From an uncultured Ruminococcus sp. (GTDB lineage: Bacteria; Bacillota; Clostridia; Oscillospirales; Acutalibacteraceae), in assembly GCA_902767285.1 (NCBI GenBank), contig CACXHC010000060.1:1-19109 (forward strand): a stretch of DNA of 19,109 nt, read 5' to 3'. Position numbers and translations under genes: made by a program. Each line of letters starts with the position of its first letter. Position 1 is the first letter of the stretch. The notes under the pieces are model-generated. The model did not search any database, had not been told where the DNA came from, and was given only the letters and a program-made list of their open reading frames with translations. Positions 1 to 7,821 of the stretch are shown piece after piece.

Positions 1-128
1 GTTTGCTTATCTGCAAACATAATTTTTTGAGCAGATGATTTTATATTCGACCAATAAACATCTGTTTCAAGTTTTTTCTGTTCAGCCTTGGGTATTTTTA
101 ATAAATCTTCAATACTTAGAAATTCCAT
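1..128 (-). CDS. Partial unrecognised protein, N-terminal 42 residues
   Basis: This open frame enters from the left edge, so only the first 42 codons are present. The start is an ATG at 128-126, chosen because a GGAGG site (137-141 on the complement) lies 8 nt upstream and a consensus promoter sits just above it. The visible protein starts MEFLSIEDLLKIPKAEQKKL and continues as a soluble, lysine/glutamate-rich, probably helical segment with no signal peptide or membrane span. I do not recognise the family and infer no function. It is transcribed away from the tRNA-Arg gene and has its own promoter, so it is the first gene of its transcript. Confidence 0.7.
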   Translation of the reverse strand, partial: MEFLSIEDLLKIPKAEQKKLETDVYWSNIKSSAQKIMFADKQ

Positions 129-158
129 AATTGAAACCTCCTACTTAAACATGTGTTA

Positions 159-187
159 ATTATACCACAAATTAAGTTGAAGTTCAA
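159..187 (-). promoter_or_regulatory. Sigma-A promoter of the partial gene at 1-128
   Basis: On the minus strand, TTGAAC (182-187) is followed by a 17-bp spacer and TATAAT (159-164), with an extended -10 (TGG immediately before TATAAT). The predicted transcript starts near 152, giving a leader of about 25 nt. The -35 lies inside a palindrome (176-188), listed separately. Confidence 0.85.
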
Positions 188-188
188 C
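176..188. promoter_or_regulatory. Candidate operator: 13-bp palindrome over the -35
   Basis: GTTGAA-G-TTCAAC is a perfect 6-1-6 inverted repeat that covers the whole -35 hexamer of the leftmost promoter. A repressor bound here would block polymerase. Part of the symmetry follows from the -35 sequence itself, so chance is possible. No regulator can be named. Confidence 0.35.
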
Positions 189-222
189 ATTTTTTATTTA
201 TATATGATGAATAACTAAAAAT

Positions 223-263
223 AAAAAATCGCATGAAATCAAAATCGATTTCATGCGATTTTT
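223..263 (-). terminator. Intrinsic terminator of the tRNA-Arg gene
   Basis: Two perfect 17-nt arms (224-240 and 247-263) flank a 6-nt loop. Read on the minus strand the hairpin directly follows the tRNA 3' end and ends in a T-run at 228-223. The other end of the stem is also A/T-rich, so it could work in both directions. Confidence 0.85.
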
Positions 264-266
264 GAA

Positions 267-340
267 CGCGCTGTGAGGGACTCGAACCCCCGACCTTCTG
301 ATTCGTAGTCAGACACTCTATCCAGCTGAGCTAACAACGC
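267..340 (-). tRNA. tRNA-Arg (anticodon ACG)
   Basis: The complement folds as a full cloverleaf. The acceptor stem is GCGTTGT (340-334) with ACAGCGC (274-268) and discriminator G at 267. A D-arm containing TAGCTCAGCTGGATAGAG and a T-arm with GGTTCGAGTCC are present. The anticodon arm is TCTGA / CTACGAA / TCAGA, so the anticodon is ACG, presumably read as ICG for CGN arginine codons. CCA is not encoded and must be added after transcription. It is a stand-alone unit with its own promoter upstream and hairpin terminator directly downstream. Confidence 0.97.
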
Positions 341-366
341 AAGTGCCATCTTCTGAATGCTTGACT

Positions 367-395
367 ATTATATCATGTTAATAAAGAAAATGCAA
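367..395 (-). promoter_or_regulatory. Sigma-A promoter of tRNA-Arg
   Basis: TTGCAT (390-395) and TATAAT (367-372) on the minus strand are separated by exactly 17 bp, with a TGA extended -10. Transcription would start near 360, about 20 nt before the mature tRNA 5' end at 340. Confidence 0.88.
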
Positions 396-419
396 GTCTT
401 TTTTTTATATTTGTTAATA

Positions 420-448
420 TTTTTTTTATTGTTCAAATAATGTATAAT
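420..448 (+). promoter_or_regulatory. Possible promoter of spoIIR-addB
   Basis: A perfect TATAAT (443-448) lies 60 nt before the spoIIR start. The -35 position 17 bp upstream is only a T-run, so this is a weak match. In Bacillus subtilis spoIIR is transcribed by forespore sigma-F; I could not find a convincing sigma-F match here. The real start is unsettled. Confidence 0.3.
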
Positions 449-507
449 TATTTTGTGTATTTCCAATAATCACATTGACAAAAAAAATCGGAGGTAGTAA
501 AATAATT

Positions 508-1134
508 ATGAAGTTTATATCAAACAAAAATTCAGTCAATACATTAAAAATTGCGGTAAAATCGGTGTTATGCGGATTTTTGATATGCTTTGCAATAAGC
601 ATGACCGAGTTTGATGCACAATCACAAAACATATCGGACGAAATTTTCAGACTTCACATTATGGCAAATTCCGACAGTGTTCGTGACCAGTCAATAAAAC
701 TAAAAGTGCGTGACAGAGTTCAGCAAATTTGCTCAAGTTTATTTTCATCATGCAAAACGAAAGAACAAGCCGAGTCTATCGCTTGCGAGAATATGGAGTA
801 TATTGTTTCGGAGGCTCAAAAAATTTTAAATGAAAATAATATCAACGAAAACGTGAACGGCGAAATTGTAAATATGTATTTCACAAATCGAACTTATGAT
901 GATTTCACCCTGCCCGCCGGAAATTATGATGCATTAAGAATAACAATCGGAAGCGGAAATGGTCATAACTGGTGGTGTGTTATGTTTCCGCCGATGTGCG
1001 TTAGTGCTTGTGCTGATTTCTCCGATGTTCTTGACGAAAATCAAATCGATATGATAAAATCCGACAACATCGAATACAAATTTAAGGTGTATGAAGTATA
1101 TGAAAATCTAATATCTAAAATAGAAAAAAGGTGA
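508..1134 (+). CDS. spoIIR: Stage II sporulation protein R
   Basis: SpoIIR is the signal protein made in the forespore that activates the mother-cell protease SpoIIGA, which then cleaves pro-sigma-E; it links the two compartments early in sporulation. The 208-residue protein shows the family's hallmarks: a hydrophobic N-terminal export or anchor segment (about residues 12-32), then ISDEIFRLHIMANSDS with the conserved LHI.ANSDS..DQ..KLKVRD stretch, and the NWWCVMFPPMC motif near the C-terminus. I place the start at ATG 508, not at an in-frame TTG at 475, because GGAGGT (490-495) precedes 508 by 12 nt and lies inside the longer version. addB begins 4 bp after the stop, and its ribosome binding site overlaps the end of spoIIR, so the two are co-transcribed. 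The presence of spoIIR implies a spore-forming lineage. Confidence 0.95.
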   Translation: MKFISNKNSVNTLKIAVKSVLCGFLICFAISMTEFDAQSQNISDEIFRLHIMANSDSVRDQSIKLKVRDRVQQICSSLFSSCKTKEQAESIACENMEYIVSEAQKILNENNINENVNGEIVNMYFTNRTYDDFTLPAGNYDALRITIGSGNGHNWWCVMFPPMCVSACADFSDVLDENQIDMIKSDNIEYKFKVYEVYENLISKIEKR

Positions 1135-1138
1135 AAAT

Positions 1139-4100
1139 ATGATTCGTATTGTTGAGGGAAGAAGCGGAAGCGGTAAAACTAAATATATTACCGAAACTCT
1201 TTGCGAGTTTGCCAAAAGCGGACACAAAAATATAATTTACCTTATTCCGGAACAAAATTCTTTGGAAAGTGAACTGAATTTTCTGCATTTGCTCGGCCCC
1301 GACCTTTACAGAAATATAAAAGTAGCATCTTTCACGAGTTTGTATAATATTGTAATGACGGCTACCGGCGGATTTGCCGGCGTTCCCATAGATGACGGAA
1401 CAAGAAGCATTATAATGTCGGTTACTCTTGAGGGGTGTGCATCGAATCTTGAACTTTATTCAAAGCAGGCTGTTAAGTCTGATTTTATAAACGTTGCGCT
1501 CGAAGCGATAAACGAGTTCAAGCAATGCGGTATAACGCCCGATCAGGTGCGTGAGATTGCAAACGACAACAGCAACGGCGAACTAAATAAAAAATTGCGT
1601 GACCTCGCTTTAATATACGAGGTTTACAATGCAAATATCAAGCAAAGCGGAATTGATCCGCTTGATAATGATATGCGTTTGGAAAAACGTATTGCTGAAA
1701 CAAATTTTTTTGCAGATTATGTTGTTGCCGTAGACGGATTTACAGGATTTACTTCTCAACAAGAAAAAATAATAAAGCTTATGATGCAGGCGGAAGATTT
1801 TTATATTTCGCTTTGCCTCAACCCCGAATGTGACGAAGAATTGTTTTCAACGGTACAGCGAACCAAAGCCAAAATAATTCAGATGGCTAACGAAGCAGGC
1901 AAAAAAATCGCTTCTCCAAAAGAATTAACAGAAATTATTAGATATAAAAATGACGAGTTGAGAATTTTTGAAAAGAATATTTACAGAATATCAGATAGCA
2001 GCGAAGATATTCCCGTTAAAAATATCGAGATAGCTCAGGGCAGCGATGTATATGATGAATGTGAATATATAGCTGTAAAAATAAATCAGCTTGCACTTTC
2101 CAATGAATGTAGATACAAAGATATTAATGTTGTTTTCAGAAACCCGTCAAAATACAGTGGAGTAATCGACAAAGTTTTTGATAAATTCGATATTCCATAT
2201 TTTATGTCAAAACCTCAGGTTATAGACACAAAACCGCTCATTAGACTTGTTGTGTCGATTCTTGAATACATGGTTGCTCAGAATGATGAAAAGAAATTGT
2301 TCTCGGCTTTAAAAACAGGATTACTCGGTATTCCCGATTACACGATTGCTCAACTCGAAAATTATGTTTTTGTGTGGAGTATCAAAGGAAAACAGTTTTT
2401 TAGTGAGTTCAAACTCAATCCGCAGGGGTATGCCGATAAATTCTCTCAAGAAGATACAGAGTTGCTCCAGTCTTTAAATGAAGCAAGAGAAAAACTGATT
2501 ACTCCTATTTTAAAAATGTGTGAATCTTTGACAAGCGAATCAAAAACTTTTACTGCTAAGGAAATATCAAAAGCGATTTATGAATATCTTGTAAATGCGG
2601 GTATTCCCGAAATAATAAGAAAACGTGCCGAAGATAAATTTGAATTTTCGGAAGAAGAAGTTCGTCTTTGGAATATGCTCATGGATATACTGAACAAAAT
2701 GGCGGTATCGCTCGGCGAAAACCAAATAACCGTGAAAAGATATTACGAGCTTTTTGTCATGGTAATTGCAAAAACCGACATTTCGGATATTCCTCAAACG
2801 CTGGATCAAGTTATAATCAGCACCGCCGATGTTGTTAGATTTGCGTCACCGTATGCTGTTTTTATCGTCGGTGCAGTAAATGAAGAATTTCCGAAACTTC
2901 CAACTGTAAGAGGAGTTTTCAGCGATACCGAACGAAAAAAATTAATCGATAAGGGATTACCGTTATACGACTCATCTGCGGAAGTTTTTTATCACGAAAA
3001 ATTTCTCGTTTATAATGCGGTGTCGGCACCATCGGACAAGTTATTTATTTCGTATCCCACGGGAGATCTGACAGGTAAAAAATGCGAACCCTCGACAATT
3101 GTTTCCGAGGCAAAACGTATTTTTCCGAAAATAGTTCTCAGGCACACCCAAGCAATACGAGATATTGACAGAATAATGACTCCCAAAACAGCTCTTGAAT
3201 TATACGCAAAAAATTATGGCACAAAAACTCCGTTTTTTGATGCGTTGGGAGAATATCTGAAAACATCGGAGTACAGCGAGCAAGTCAATGATTTCGGCAA
3301 TTCGCTGAAAAACACAGATTCGTCAATAAAAAATCCAAAAGTTTCGGAAATGGTCTTCGGCAAAAACAAGTATTTCTCGCCCACTCAGATAGAGCATTTT
3401 TACAAGTGCCGTTTTGAGTATTTCTGCAATTACGGAGTTCATCTGAAAGACAGAAAAAAAGCCGATTTTAACAAACTGATTTACGGTACAATCGTTCACT
3501 ATATTCTCGAAAATCTTATAAGAGAGTACATAGAGCGTGATTACCGTCCGTTTGAAAATAACGAACTTGATGTGTTTATTGAAGATCTTCTCAAAAAATA
3601 TATGGAAGAAAATTTGGGTGGCGAAGAAGAAAAAACCGAAAAATTCAAGCATATTTATTATCGCTCGCAAAAGAGGGTTAAGACAATAGTCGAGCATATT
3701 TTAAGAGAGATGGAGCAGTCAAAATTCAAGCCTGTTGATACCGAACTTCAGGTAGAATTTGGCGAAGGTGTAGACCCGTACGAGCTGACAGCAAAAAACG
3801 GAAATAAAGTTTCGGTTCATGGCATAATCGACAGAGTAGACATCATGAGCGGTGAAAAGGGCGATTTTGTTAGAATAGTTGATTATAAATCCGGCGGAAA
3901 AAGTTTTTCTCTTGTTGACGTTATGAACGGAATAAATATGCAGATGCTTATTTATTTGCTTACTCTTTCACATAACGGACAGCAGAGATATAGTTCGGAA
4001 CTCATTCCGGCGGCGGTGCTTTATATGAAATCCGACATAGGCAATCTTTCGCTTAGCGATATTGAGGACACCAGCAAAGAAGGCATAGAGCAGAACGCCA

Positions 4101-4474
4101 AAGAAATGTTATCCGATACCCTGAAAATGAATGGTATATATGTTGATGACGACAAACACGAAGTAATCTGCGGAATGGAAAAAAATTTTGATCCAAAGAA
4201 CAAAAAGAAGAAGAAGTTTTTTATATCGGCAAATTCAGTTCTTCCAAAACAACTTGATTTGATTTTCGATTTGGTCGAAAGCAAAATCGTTCAAATGAGC
4301 GGTGAACTTGATAACGGCAGTATTCCGGCTTTACCGTATCATAAAAAGAGCGGTTTCAGTGCGTGCGGTTTCTGCGAGTACAAGGACTTGTGCAGACGTC
4401 AGGACGATGACCCCGAAAATATCTCCTTCTCCGAAAGATTTTCTGAAACAATCAAAAAACTTTCCCCTCAGTAA
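1139..4474 (+). CDS. addB: ATP-dependent helicase/nuclease subunit B (AddB)
   Basis: AddB is the partner of AddA in the AddAB complex, which resects double-strand DNA ends for RecA-dependent repair (the Gram-positive counterpart of RecBCD). The 1111-residue length is normal. At the N-terminus is a Walker A motif, GRSGSGKT (residues 7-14). The C-terminal RecB-type nuclease carries GIIDRVD (D898) and VDYKSG (D915, K917). The iron-sulfur staple that clamps the nuclease domain is complete: C757, then C1076-x2-C1079-x5-C1085, the spacing known from Bacillus AddB. AAGGTG at 1128-1133 is the ribosome binding site. It follows spoIIR directly. The usual downstream partner addA is not here: the next gene is convergent and belongs to histidine synthesis. 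AddA would have to be encoded elsewhere. Confidence 0.97.
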   Translation: MIRIVEGRSGSGKTKYITETLCEFAKSGHKNIIYLIPEQNSLESELNFLHLLGPDLYRNIKVASFTSLYNIVMTATGGFAGVPIDDGTRSIIMSVTLEGCASNLELYSKQAVKSDFINVALEAINEFKQCGITPDQVREIANDNSNGELNKKLRDLALIYEVYNANIKQSGIDPLDNDMRLEKRIAETNFFADYVVAVDGFTGFTSQQEKIIKLMMQAEDFYISLCLNPECDEELFSTVQRTKAKIIQMANEAGKKIASPKELTEIIRYKNDELRIFEKNIYRISDSSEDIPVKNIEIAQGSDVYDECEYIAVKINQLALSNECRYKDINVVFRNPSKYSGVIDKVFDKFDIPYFMSKPQVIDTKPLIRLVVSILEYMVAQNDEKKLFSALKTGLLGIPDYTIAQLENYVFVWSIKGKQFFSEFKLNPQGYADKFSQEDTELLQSLNEAREKLITPILKMCESLTSESKTFTAKEISKAIYEYLVNAGIPEIIRKRAEDKFEFSEEEVRLWNMLMDILNKMAVSLGENQITVKRYYELFVMVIAKTDISDIPQTLDQVIISTADVVRFASPYAVFIVGAVNEEFPKLPTVRGVFSDTERKKLIDKGLPLYDSSAEVFYHEKFLVYNAVSAPSDKLFISYPTGDLTGKKCEPSTIVSEAKRIFPKIVLRHTQAIRDIDRIMTPKTALELYAKNYGTKTPFFDALGEYLKTSEYSEQVNDFGNSLKNTDSSIKNPKVSEMVFGKNKYFSPTQIEHFYKCRFEYFCNYGVHLKDRKKADFNKLIYGTIVHYILENLIREYIERDYRPFENNELDVFIEDLLKKYMEENLGGEEEKTEKFKHIYYRSQKRVKTIVEHILREMEQSKFKPVDTELQVEFGEGVDPYELTAKNGNKVSVHGIIDRVDIMSGEKGDFVRIVDYKSGGKSFSLVDVMNGINMQMLIYLLTLSHNGQQRYSSELIPAAVLYMKSDIGNLSLSDIEDTSKEGIEQNAKEMLSDTLKMNGIYVDDDKHEVICGMEKNFDPKNKKKKKFFISANSVLPKQLDLIFDLVESKIVQMSGELDNGSIPALPYHKKSGFSACGFCEYKDLCRRQDDDPENISFSERFSETIKKLSPQ

Positions 4475-4509
4475 GTATTACTCCGTTAGATTTTTCTCTT
4501 CTTTTTTCT

Positions 4510-4535
4510 CTTCTTTTTTTTTCAAAAAAAAGAAG
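4510..4535 (-). repeat. T/A-tract hairpin repeat, copy D
   Basis: On the minus strand this reads CTTC-T8-G-A9-GAAG, the same 26 nt as the cores at 13344-13369 and 18896-18921. It sits in a longer CTCTTC/GAAGAG-rich inverted repeat (4491-4560) with a second nested pair of arms (4491-4501 with 4548-4557). It lies between the convergent ends of addB and the his operon and may help terminate addB. The right-hand part of the element (GCAAAAAAAACTTTT) is missing in this copy. Confidence 0.6.
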
Positions 4536-4559
4536 AGAAAATAAAAAGAAGAGAAAATA

Positions 4560-4598
4560 AGCAACAAAGGGGCTGTTATTTTTCCCCCCTTTGTTGCT
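4560..4598 (-). terminator. Terminator hairpin at the end of the his operon
   Basis: AGCAACAAAGGGG (4560-4572) pairs perfectly with CCCCTTTGTTGCT (4586-4598) across a 13-nt loop. It starts 3 nt after the last stop of the minus-strand operon and is followed on that strand by a T/C-rich tract (TTATTTTCTCTTC). On the plus strand no T-run follows it, so addB termination more likely uses the T-rich hairpin just before it. Confidence 0.75.
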
Positions 4599-4601
4599 GT
4601 A

Positions 4602-5387
4602 TCATTTAGTAATTAGATTTAAATTTAAGATAGTGCTTGCATAGTTGTACACAGATTCGAGTTTATAATCTACTGTATCAACGCTATGCGAGTCACTTGA
4701 AATTATAAATTTTCCTCCGCACTTGCTTATATAATCGAGAATGTTTTTGTGCGGATACGGAAAATCTGTATACCCTCGTGCCATCGCTCCCGTATTTATC
4801 TCGAAAATTTTACCGCTGGGTATAAGCTGATCCACCGCTTTTTTATATGCGTTTATATATCGGGGATTTTCTCTATCGAACAATGTTCCGTCACCGTTGA
4901 ATTTTTCGCACAAATCAAAATGTCCGATTATATCGCAGTTGGTTTTGTTCACGACATCTGCAACCGTTTGATAATATTTTTCGATAAATGTATAAATGTC
5001 GCCGTAGATATTTTTTACGGCATTTTCTATATGTTCACGAGTTTCGTCAACAGGCGTGATTACACCGTCTTTTTCAACATAATGCACCGACCCGATAATA
5101 TAATCAAGGTCTATCGTGGGAGGAACCGAATAATAATCTTGCTCTATACCGAGATATATTTTTATTTGGGATTTGTATTTTTCTTTCGCCGACAACACTT
5201 CATCTCGATATTTTTCGTAATCTTCGAGTTTCATGCAGTAGCTTTCATCATGCGGAGTGTACGCATGAGAAGAAAATCCCAAAGACGTTAGACCGCATTT
5301 TATCGCCGCTTGGGTCATTTCCTCAACGGAATTTGCACCATCACAGAAATTCGTATGCGTATGAAAATTTTGCTTAACTAATCTCAT
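4602..5387 (-). CDS. hisK: Histidinol-phosphatase, PHP family
   Basis: This enzyme removes phosphate from L-histidinol phosphate to give histidinol, the step before HisD. The 261-residue protein has the full set of PHP-superfamily metal ligands: HTH at H9/H11 with D16 in FCDG, H41, E82 in GIEQD, H102 in GSVHYV, H156 in GHFDL, and the closing SDSH (D232, H234). The family is the monofunctional HisJ/HisK phosphatase of Gram-positive bacteria, unrelated to the HAD-type phosphatase of E. coli HisB. The assignment rests on the motifs plus its position as last gene of the his operon, starting 3 bp after the hisIE stop. The name hisJ is used for the same family in some genomes. Confidence 0.92.
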   Translation of the reverse strand: MRLVKQNFHTHTNFCDGANSVEEMTQAAIKCGLTSLGFSSHAYTPHDESYCMKLEDYEKYRDEVLSAKEKYKSQIKIYLGIEQDYYSVPPTIDLDYIIGSVHYVEKDGVITPVDETREHIENAVKNIYGDIYTFIEKYYQTVADVVNKTNCDIIGHFDLCEKFNGDGTLFDRENPRYINAYKKAVDQLIPSGKIFEINTGAMARGYTDFPYPHKNILDYISKCGGKFIISSDSHSVDTVDYKLESVYNYASTILNLNLITK

Positions 5388-5390
5388 GAT

Positions 5391-6056
5391 TTATTTCTCG
5401 TCGTTATCCGATGCCATTTTTTCCTGCTTAACCTTATGATCTATAACATGACGTGACGCAAGCTCTTTCATGACATCATCAATCGAAATTCCCATTTCTA
5501 TCATCATTACCATTACATGATAAGTTAAATCTGCAATTTCGTAGATAGTTTCTTTTTTGTCGTTATCCTTTGCGGCAATTATAACTTCTGTACACTCCTC
5601 TCCCACCTTTTTGAGAATTTTGTCGATACCCTTCTCAAAAAGATAACTTGTGTATGAGCCTTCTTTCATTTCTTCTTTTCTGCCGATAAGCATTTTCATG
5701 AGCGACTCAAGAGAGAACGAACTGAGTGTATCACTCACATAAACGTCATCATTAAAGCATGAGTCTGTTCCGAGATGACACGCCGGGCCGTCTTTTATAA
5801 CATATATGGTGAGTGCGTCCTTGTCGCAGTCTGTCTGAATATTTACGATATGCTGAAAATTACCCGAAGTTTCGCCTTTACGCCAAAGCTCCTGACGAGA
5901 ACGTGACCAAAAACACGTTTTGCCCTCTTTCACTGATATTTCAAGGCTCTCACGGTTCATATAAGCAACAGTCAAAACTTTCTTGCTCAATGCGTCAACA
6001 ACAACGGCAGGAATAAGCCCTTTTTCGTCAAATTTAAGTTCGTTAATATCTATCAT
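5391..6056 (-). CDS. hisIE: Bifunctional phosphoribosyl-AMP cyclohydrolase / phosphoribosyl-ATP pyrophosphatase
   Basis: This fusion carries out steps 2 and 3 of histidine synthesis: PR-ATP is hydrolysed to PR-AMP, then the adenine ring is opened to ProFAR. Residues 1-110 are the HisI cyclohydrolase, with the [19 protein letters not shown] stretch, metal-binding D76-C-D78-x-D80, and C93/C100 in CHLGTDSC. Residues about 115-205 are the all-alpha HisE pyrophosphatase, with [10 protein letters not shown] and EIADLTYH. Total length 221 is typical for fused HisIE. It starts 24 nt after hisF behind an AGAGG site, and its stop is 3 bp before the phosphatase start, consistent with one transcript. Confidence 0.97.
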   Translation of the reverse strand: MIDINELKFDEKGLIPAVVVDALSKKVLTVAYMNRESLEISVKEGKTCFWSRSRQELWRKGETSGNFQHIVNIQTDCDKDALTIYVIKDGPACHLGTDSCFNDDVYVSDTLSSFSLESLMKMLIGRKEEMKEGSYTSYLFEKGIDKILKKVGEECTEVIIAAKDNDKKETIYEIADLTYHVMVMMIEMGISIDDVMKELASRHVIDHKVKQEKMASDNDEK

Positions 6057-6080
6057 TATACAATAACCTCTTTTTTTATA

Positions 6081-6842
6081 TTAGCAAATACGCATATTTA
6101 TACCATTTGCCGAAAGTTCATTTTTAAGATTCTTTATATCTACCTCACCAAAGTGAAAAATAGATGCCGCCAATCCGGCATCAACTTTTGGCAGATTTTT
6201 GAAAAGCTCAATAAAATGCTCTATACAGCCGGCTCCGCCCGATGCAATAACGGGAACTTCGGCAATATCGCACACGGCGGACAGCATTTCAATATCGAAT
6301 CCGTTTTTTACCCCGTCCGTATCGATACTATTGAGGACTATTTCCCCCGCACCGGAAGCCTGACCTCGTTTTATCCACTCGATAGCGTCCATGCCCGTAT
6401 CTTCTCGACCGCCCTTTGCGAAAACATGAAATTTTCCGTTAACTCTTTTTGCATCTACCGAAAGGACAACACACTGGTCACCGTATATTTTAGCCGCTTC
6501 TTCAATGAGATTCGGATTTCGTATCGCACCCGAGTTTACACTTACTTTATCGGCACCGCAGTTGAGAACTCGTTCAAAATCGGCAACAGTGTTTATTCCT
6601 CCGCCAACGGTCAACGGAATAAAGACCGTTTTTGCCGCCTCGCACAGAATATCTGTAAAAATACCTCTGCCCTCTGCTGATGCTGTTATATCGTAGAAAA
6701 CAAGTTCGTCTGCACCGTTGTCGCTGTAAAATTTCGCAAGTTTCACCGGTGATGAAACATCGGATACTCCCTCAAAATTAACTCCTTTAACAACACGACC
6801 GTTGCGAACATCGAGGCACGGAATAATTCTTTTTGTTATCAC
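6081..6842 (-). CDS. hisF: Imidazole glycerol phosphate synthase, cyclase subunit HisF
   Basis: HisF is the beta/alpha-barrel cyclase that uses ammonia channelled from HisH to turn PRFAR into imidazole glycerol phosphate and AICAR. The two catalytic aspartates are in place: D11 in IIPCLDVRNG and D130 in VVLSVDAKR. The phosphate-binding loops TVGGGI (78-83) and ASGGAG are also present. The length of 253 is normal. Translation starts at GTG (6842-6840), overlapping the hisA stop by 4 bp (GTGA), with GGAGGTG just upstream inside hisA; this overlap implies translational coupling. Its partner hisH lies upstream beyond hisA and a 350-bp repeat-filled gap. Confidence 0.97.
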   Translation of the reverse strand: MITKRIIPCLDVRNGRVVKGVNFEGVSDVSSPVKLAKFYSDNGADELVFYDITASAEGRGIFTDILCEAAKTVFIPLTVGGGINTVADFERVLNCGADKVSVNSGAIRNPNLIEEAAKIYGDQCVVLSVDAKRVNGKFHVFAKGGREDTGMDAIEWIKRGQASGAGEIVLNSIDTDGVKNGFDIEMLSAVCDIAEVPVIASGGAGCIEHFIELFKNLPKVDAGLAASIFHFGEVDIKNLKNELSANGINMRIC

Positions 6843-7564
6843 GACTGCACCTCCGCAACTTTTATCGCTTCGGCAAGATCAACCGCACCCGTATAGAGTG
6901 CCTTGCCTAAGATCGCACCATAAATATTCATACTCGCAAGAGTTTTCACATTTTCTATGCTCGAAACACCGCCTGAAGCGACTATATCCATAGAAAATTT
7001 CTCACTCAAAGATTTATAAAGCTGAATATTCGTACCGCACATAACGCCATCTTTTGAAATATCGGTACAGATAACGGTTTTTACGCCGATTTTCTCTAAT
7101 TTTTCGCAAAACGAAAAACAGTCCAGAGAAGAAGTTTCCGTCCAGCCTTTAATTGCAACGAAGCCGTCTTTTATATCGACTCCGACCGCAACTTTTTCGC
7201 CGTACTCCTTCACCGCCGACACAAGAAAATCCTCATCAGTAACCGCCGCAGTACCCAAAATAACTCTCATAACCCCGAGAGAAAGATATTTTTCGATTGC
7301 CTCTCCGGAACGGATACCGCCACCGATTTCAGCTTTCAGACCACTCTTCTCAACAATTTTTCGTACTGTTTCGATATTTGCGTTAGAACCATCTTTCGCA
7401 CCGTCCAAATCTACTAAATGTATGTACTCCGCACCTGCCATAGCAAATTTCTTTGCAACGTCTGCCGGATTGTCACTGTACACCGTTTTTTGACTGTAAT
7501 CTCCCTTGTATAAGCGAACCGCACAGCCATCTATTAAATCTATTGCCGGAAATATTTTCATCAT
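6839..7564 (-). CDS. hisA: ProFAR isomerase HisA (phosphoribosylformimino-AICAR-phosphate isomerase)
   Basis: HisA opens the ribose of ProFAR to PRFAR (Amadori rearrangement), feeding HisH/HisF. It is a beta/alpha-barrel and shows the first catalytic Asp in FPAIDLIDG, the HLVDLDGA strand, the IGGGIRS phosphate loop and VASGGVSS. Length is 241, or 240 if translation starts at the second of the two adjacent ATGs (7561), which gives better spacing from AGGTGA and puts the catalytic Asp at position 8 as in the family. Unlike the other his genes it is not tightly packed behind its upstream neighbour: 350 bp of repeats separate it from hisH, and I see no convincing new promoter there. Confidence 0.97.
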   Translation of the reverse strand: MMKIFPAIDLIDGCAVRLYKGDYSQKTVYSDNPADVAKKFAMAGAEYIHLVDLDGAKDGSNANIETVRKIVEKSGLKAEIGGGIRSGEAIEKYLSLGVMRVILGTAAVTDEDFLVSAVKEYGEKVAVGVDIKDGFVAIKGWTETSSLDCFSFCEKLEKIGVKTVICTDISKDGVMCGTNIQLYKSLSEKFSMDIVASGGVSSIENVKTLASMNIYGAILGKALYTGAVDLAEAIKVAEVQS

Positions 7565-7581
7565 TTCACCTACTTATCATT

Positions 7582-7703
7582 GGCTACTCGCCTCATTGTT
7601 GGGGGCTACTCGCCTCATTGTTGGGGGCTACTCGCCTCATTGTTGGGGCTACTTGCCTTATTGTTGGGGGCTACTCGCCTTACTGTTGGGGGCTACTCGC
7701 CCC
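7582..7703. repeat. 22-bp tandem array, five units plus a partial, inside the his operon
   Basis: Units begin at 7582, 7604, 7626, 7647, 7669 and 7691. Each runs GGCTACTCGCC, then TCATTGTT, then GGG. Unit 3 is one G shorter, and units 4 and 5 carry a few point changes. Unit 6 breaks off after GGCTACTCGCC and merges into the first hairpin of the dispersed repeat at 7688-7759. The array starts 17 bp upstream of hisA. It is the first of three repeat blocks in the 350-bp gap 7565-7914. Because 22 is not a multiple of 3 and the unit has no stop in plus-strand frames, it creates spurious open frames on the plus strand. Confidence 0.95.
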
Positions 7704-7759
7704 CAAACCCCTCGGTCGCTTTTTTTGAAAAAAAGCGACGCAAAAAAACTTTTACTATA
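7688..7759 (+). repeat. Dispersed two-hairpin repeat, copy A (full length)
   Basis: The order on the plus strand is: hairpin 1, GGGGGC-TACTC-GCCCCC (7688-7704); the linker AAACCCCTCG; hairpin 2, GTCGC-T7-G-A7-GCGAC (7715-7739, perfect 12-bp arms); then GCAAAAAAACTTTTACTATA (7740-7759). Copy C at 18869-18942 has the same order and nearly the same linker and tail, but its hairpin 2 has CTTC/GAAG at the base where this one has GTCGC/GCGAC. The element lies against the direction of his transcription. No T-run follows hairpin 2 on the minus strand, so it should not stop the operon. Confidence 0.85.
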
Positions 7760-7821
7760 ATATTTAAAAATGATAACAAGCTCTACCAACGCAGATGTAA
7801 ACTTGATTTCATTTAAACCAC

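Noticed and set aside
420..507. Sigma-F promoter for spoIIR
   Set aside because: No convincing GyATA -35 paired with a GGnrAnAn -10 at the right spacing could be read in this region.
4749..5291. Long plus-strand open frame opposite the PHP phosphatase
   Set aside because: Shadow of a well-supported gene with all its metal ligands on the other strand; no ribosome binding site or family match.
7582..7703. CRISPR array
   Set aside because: The 22-bp units are directly adjacent with no unique spacers and no cas genes nearby.
7760..7800. Possible internal promoter for hisA (TTGGTA with a 17-bp spacer on the minus strand)
   Set aside because: The -10 position reads TAAATA, a poor match, and the better TATTAT nearby has wrong spacing from any -35.
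7453..7816. Open frames in all three plus-strand frames across the tandem array, giving Gly/Tyr/Leu-rich repeat proteins
   Set aside because: They arise because the 22-bp unit has no stop in plus-strand frames. They overlap the start of hisA on the other strand and have no ribosome binding site.
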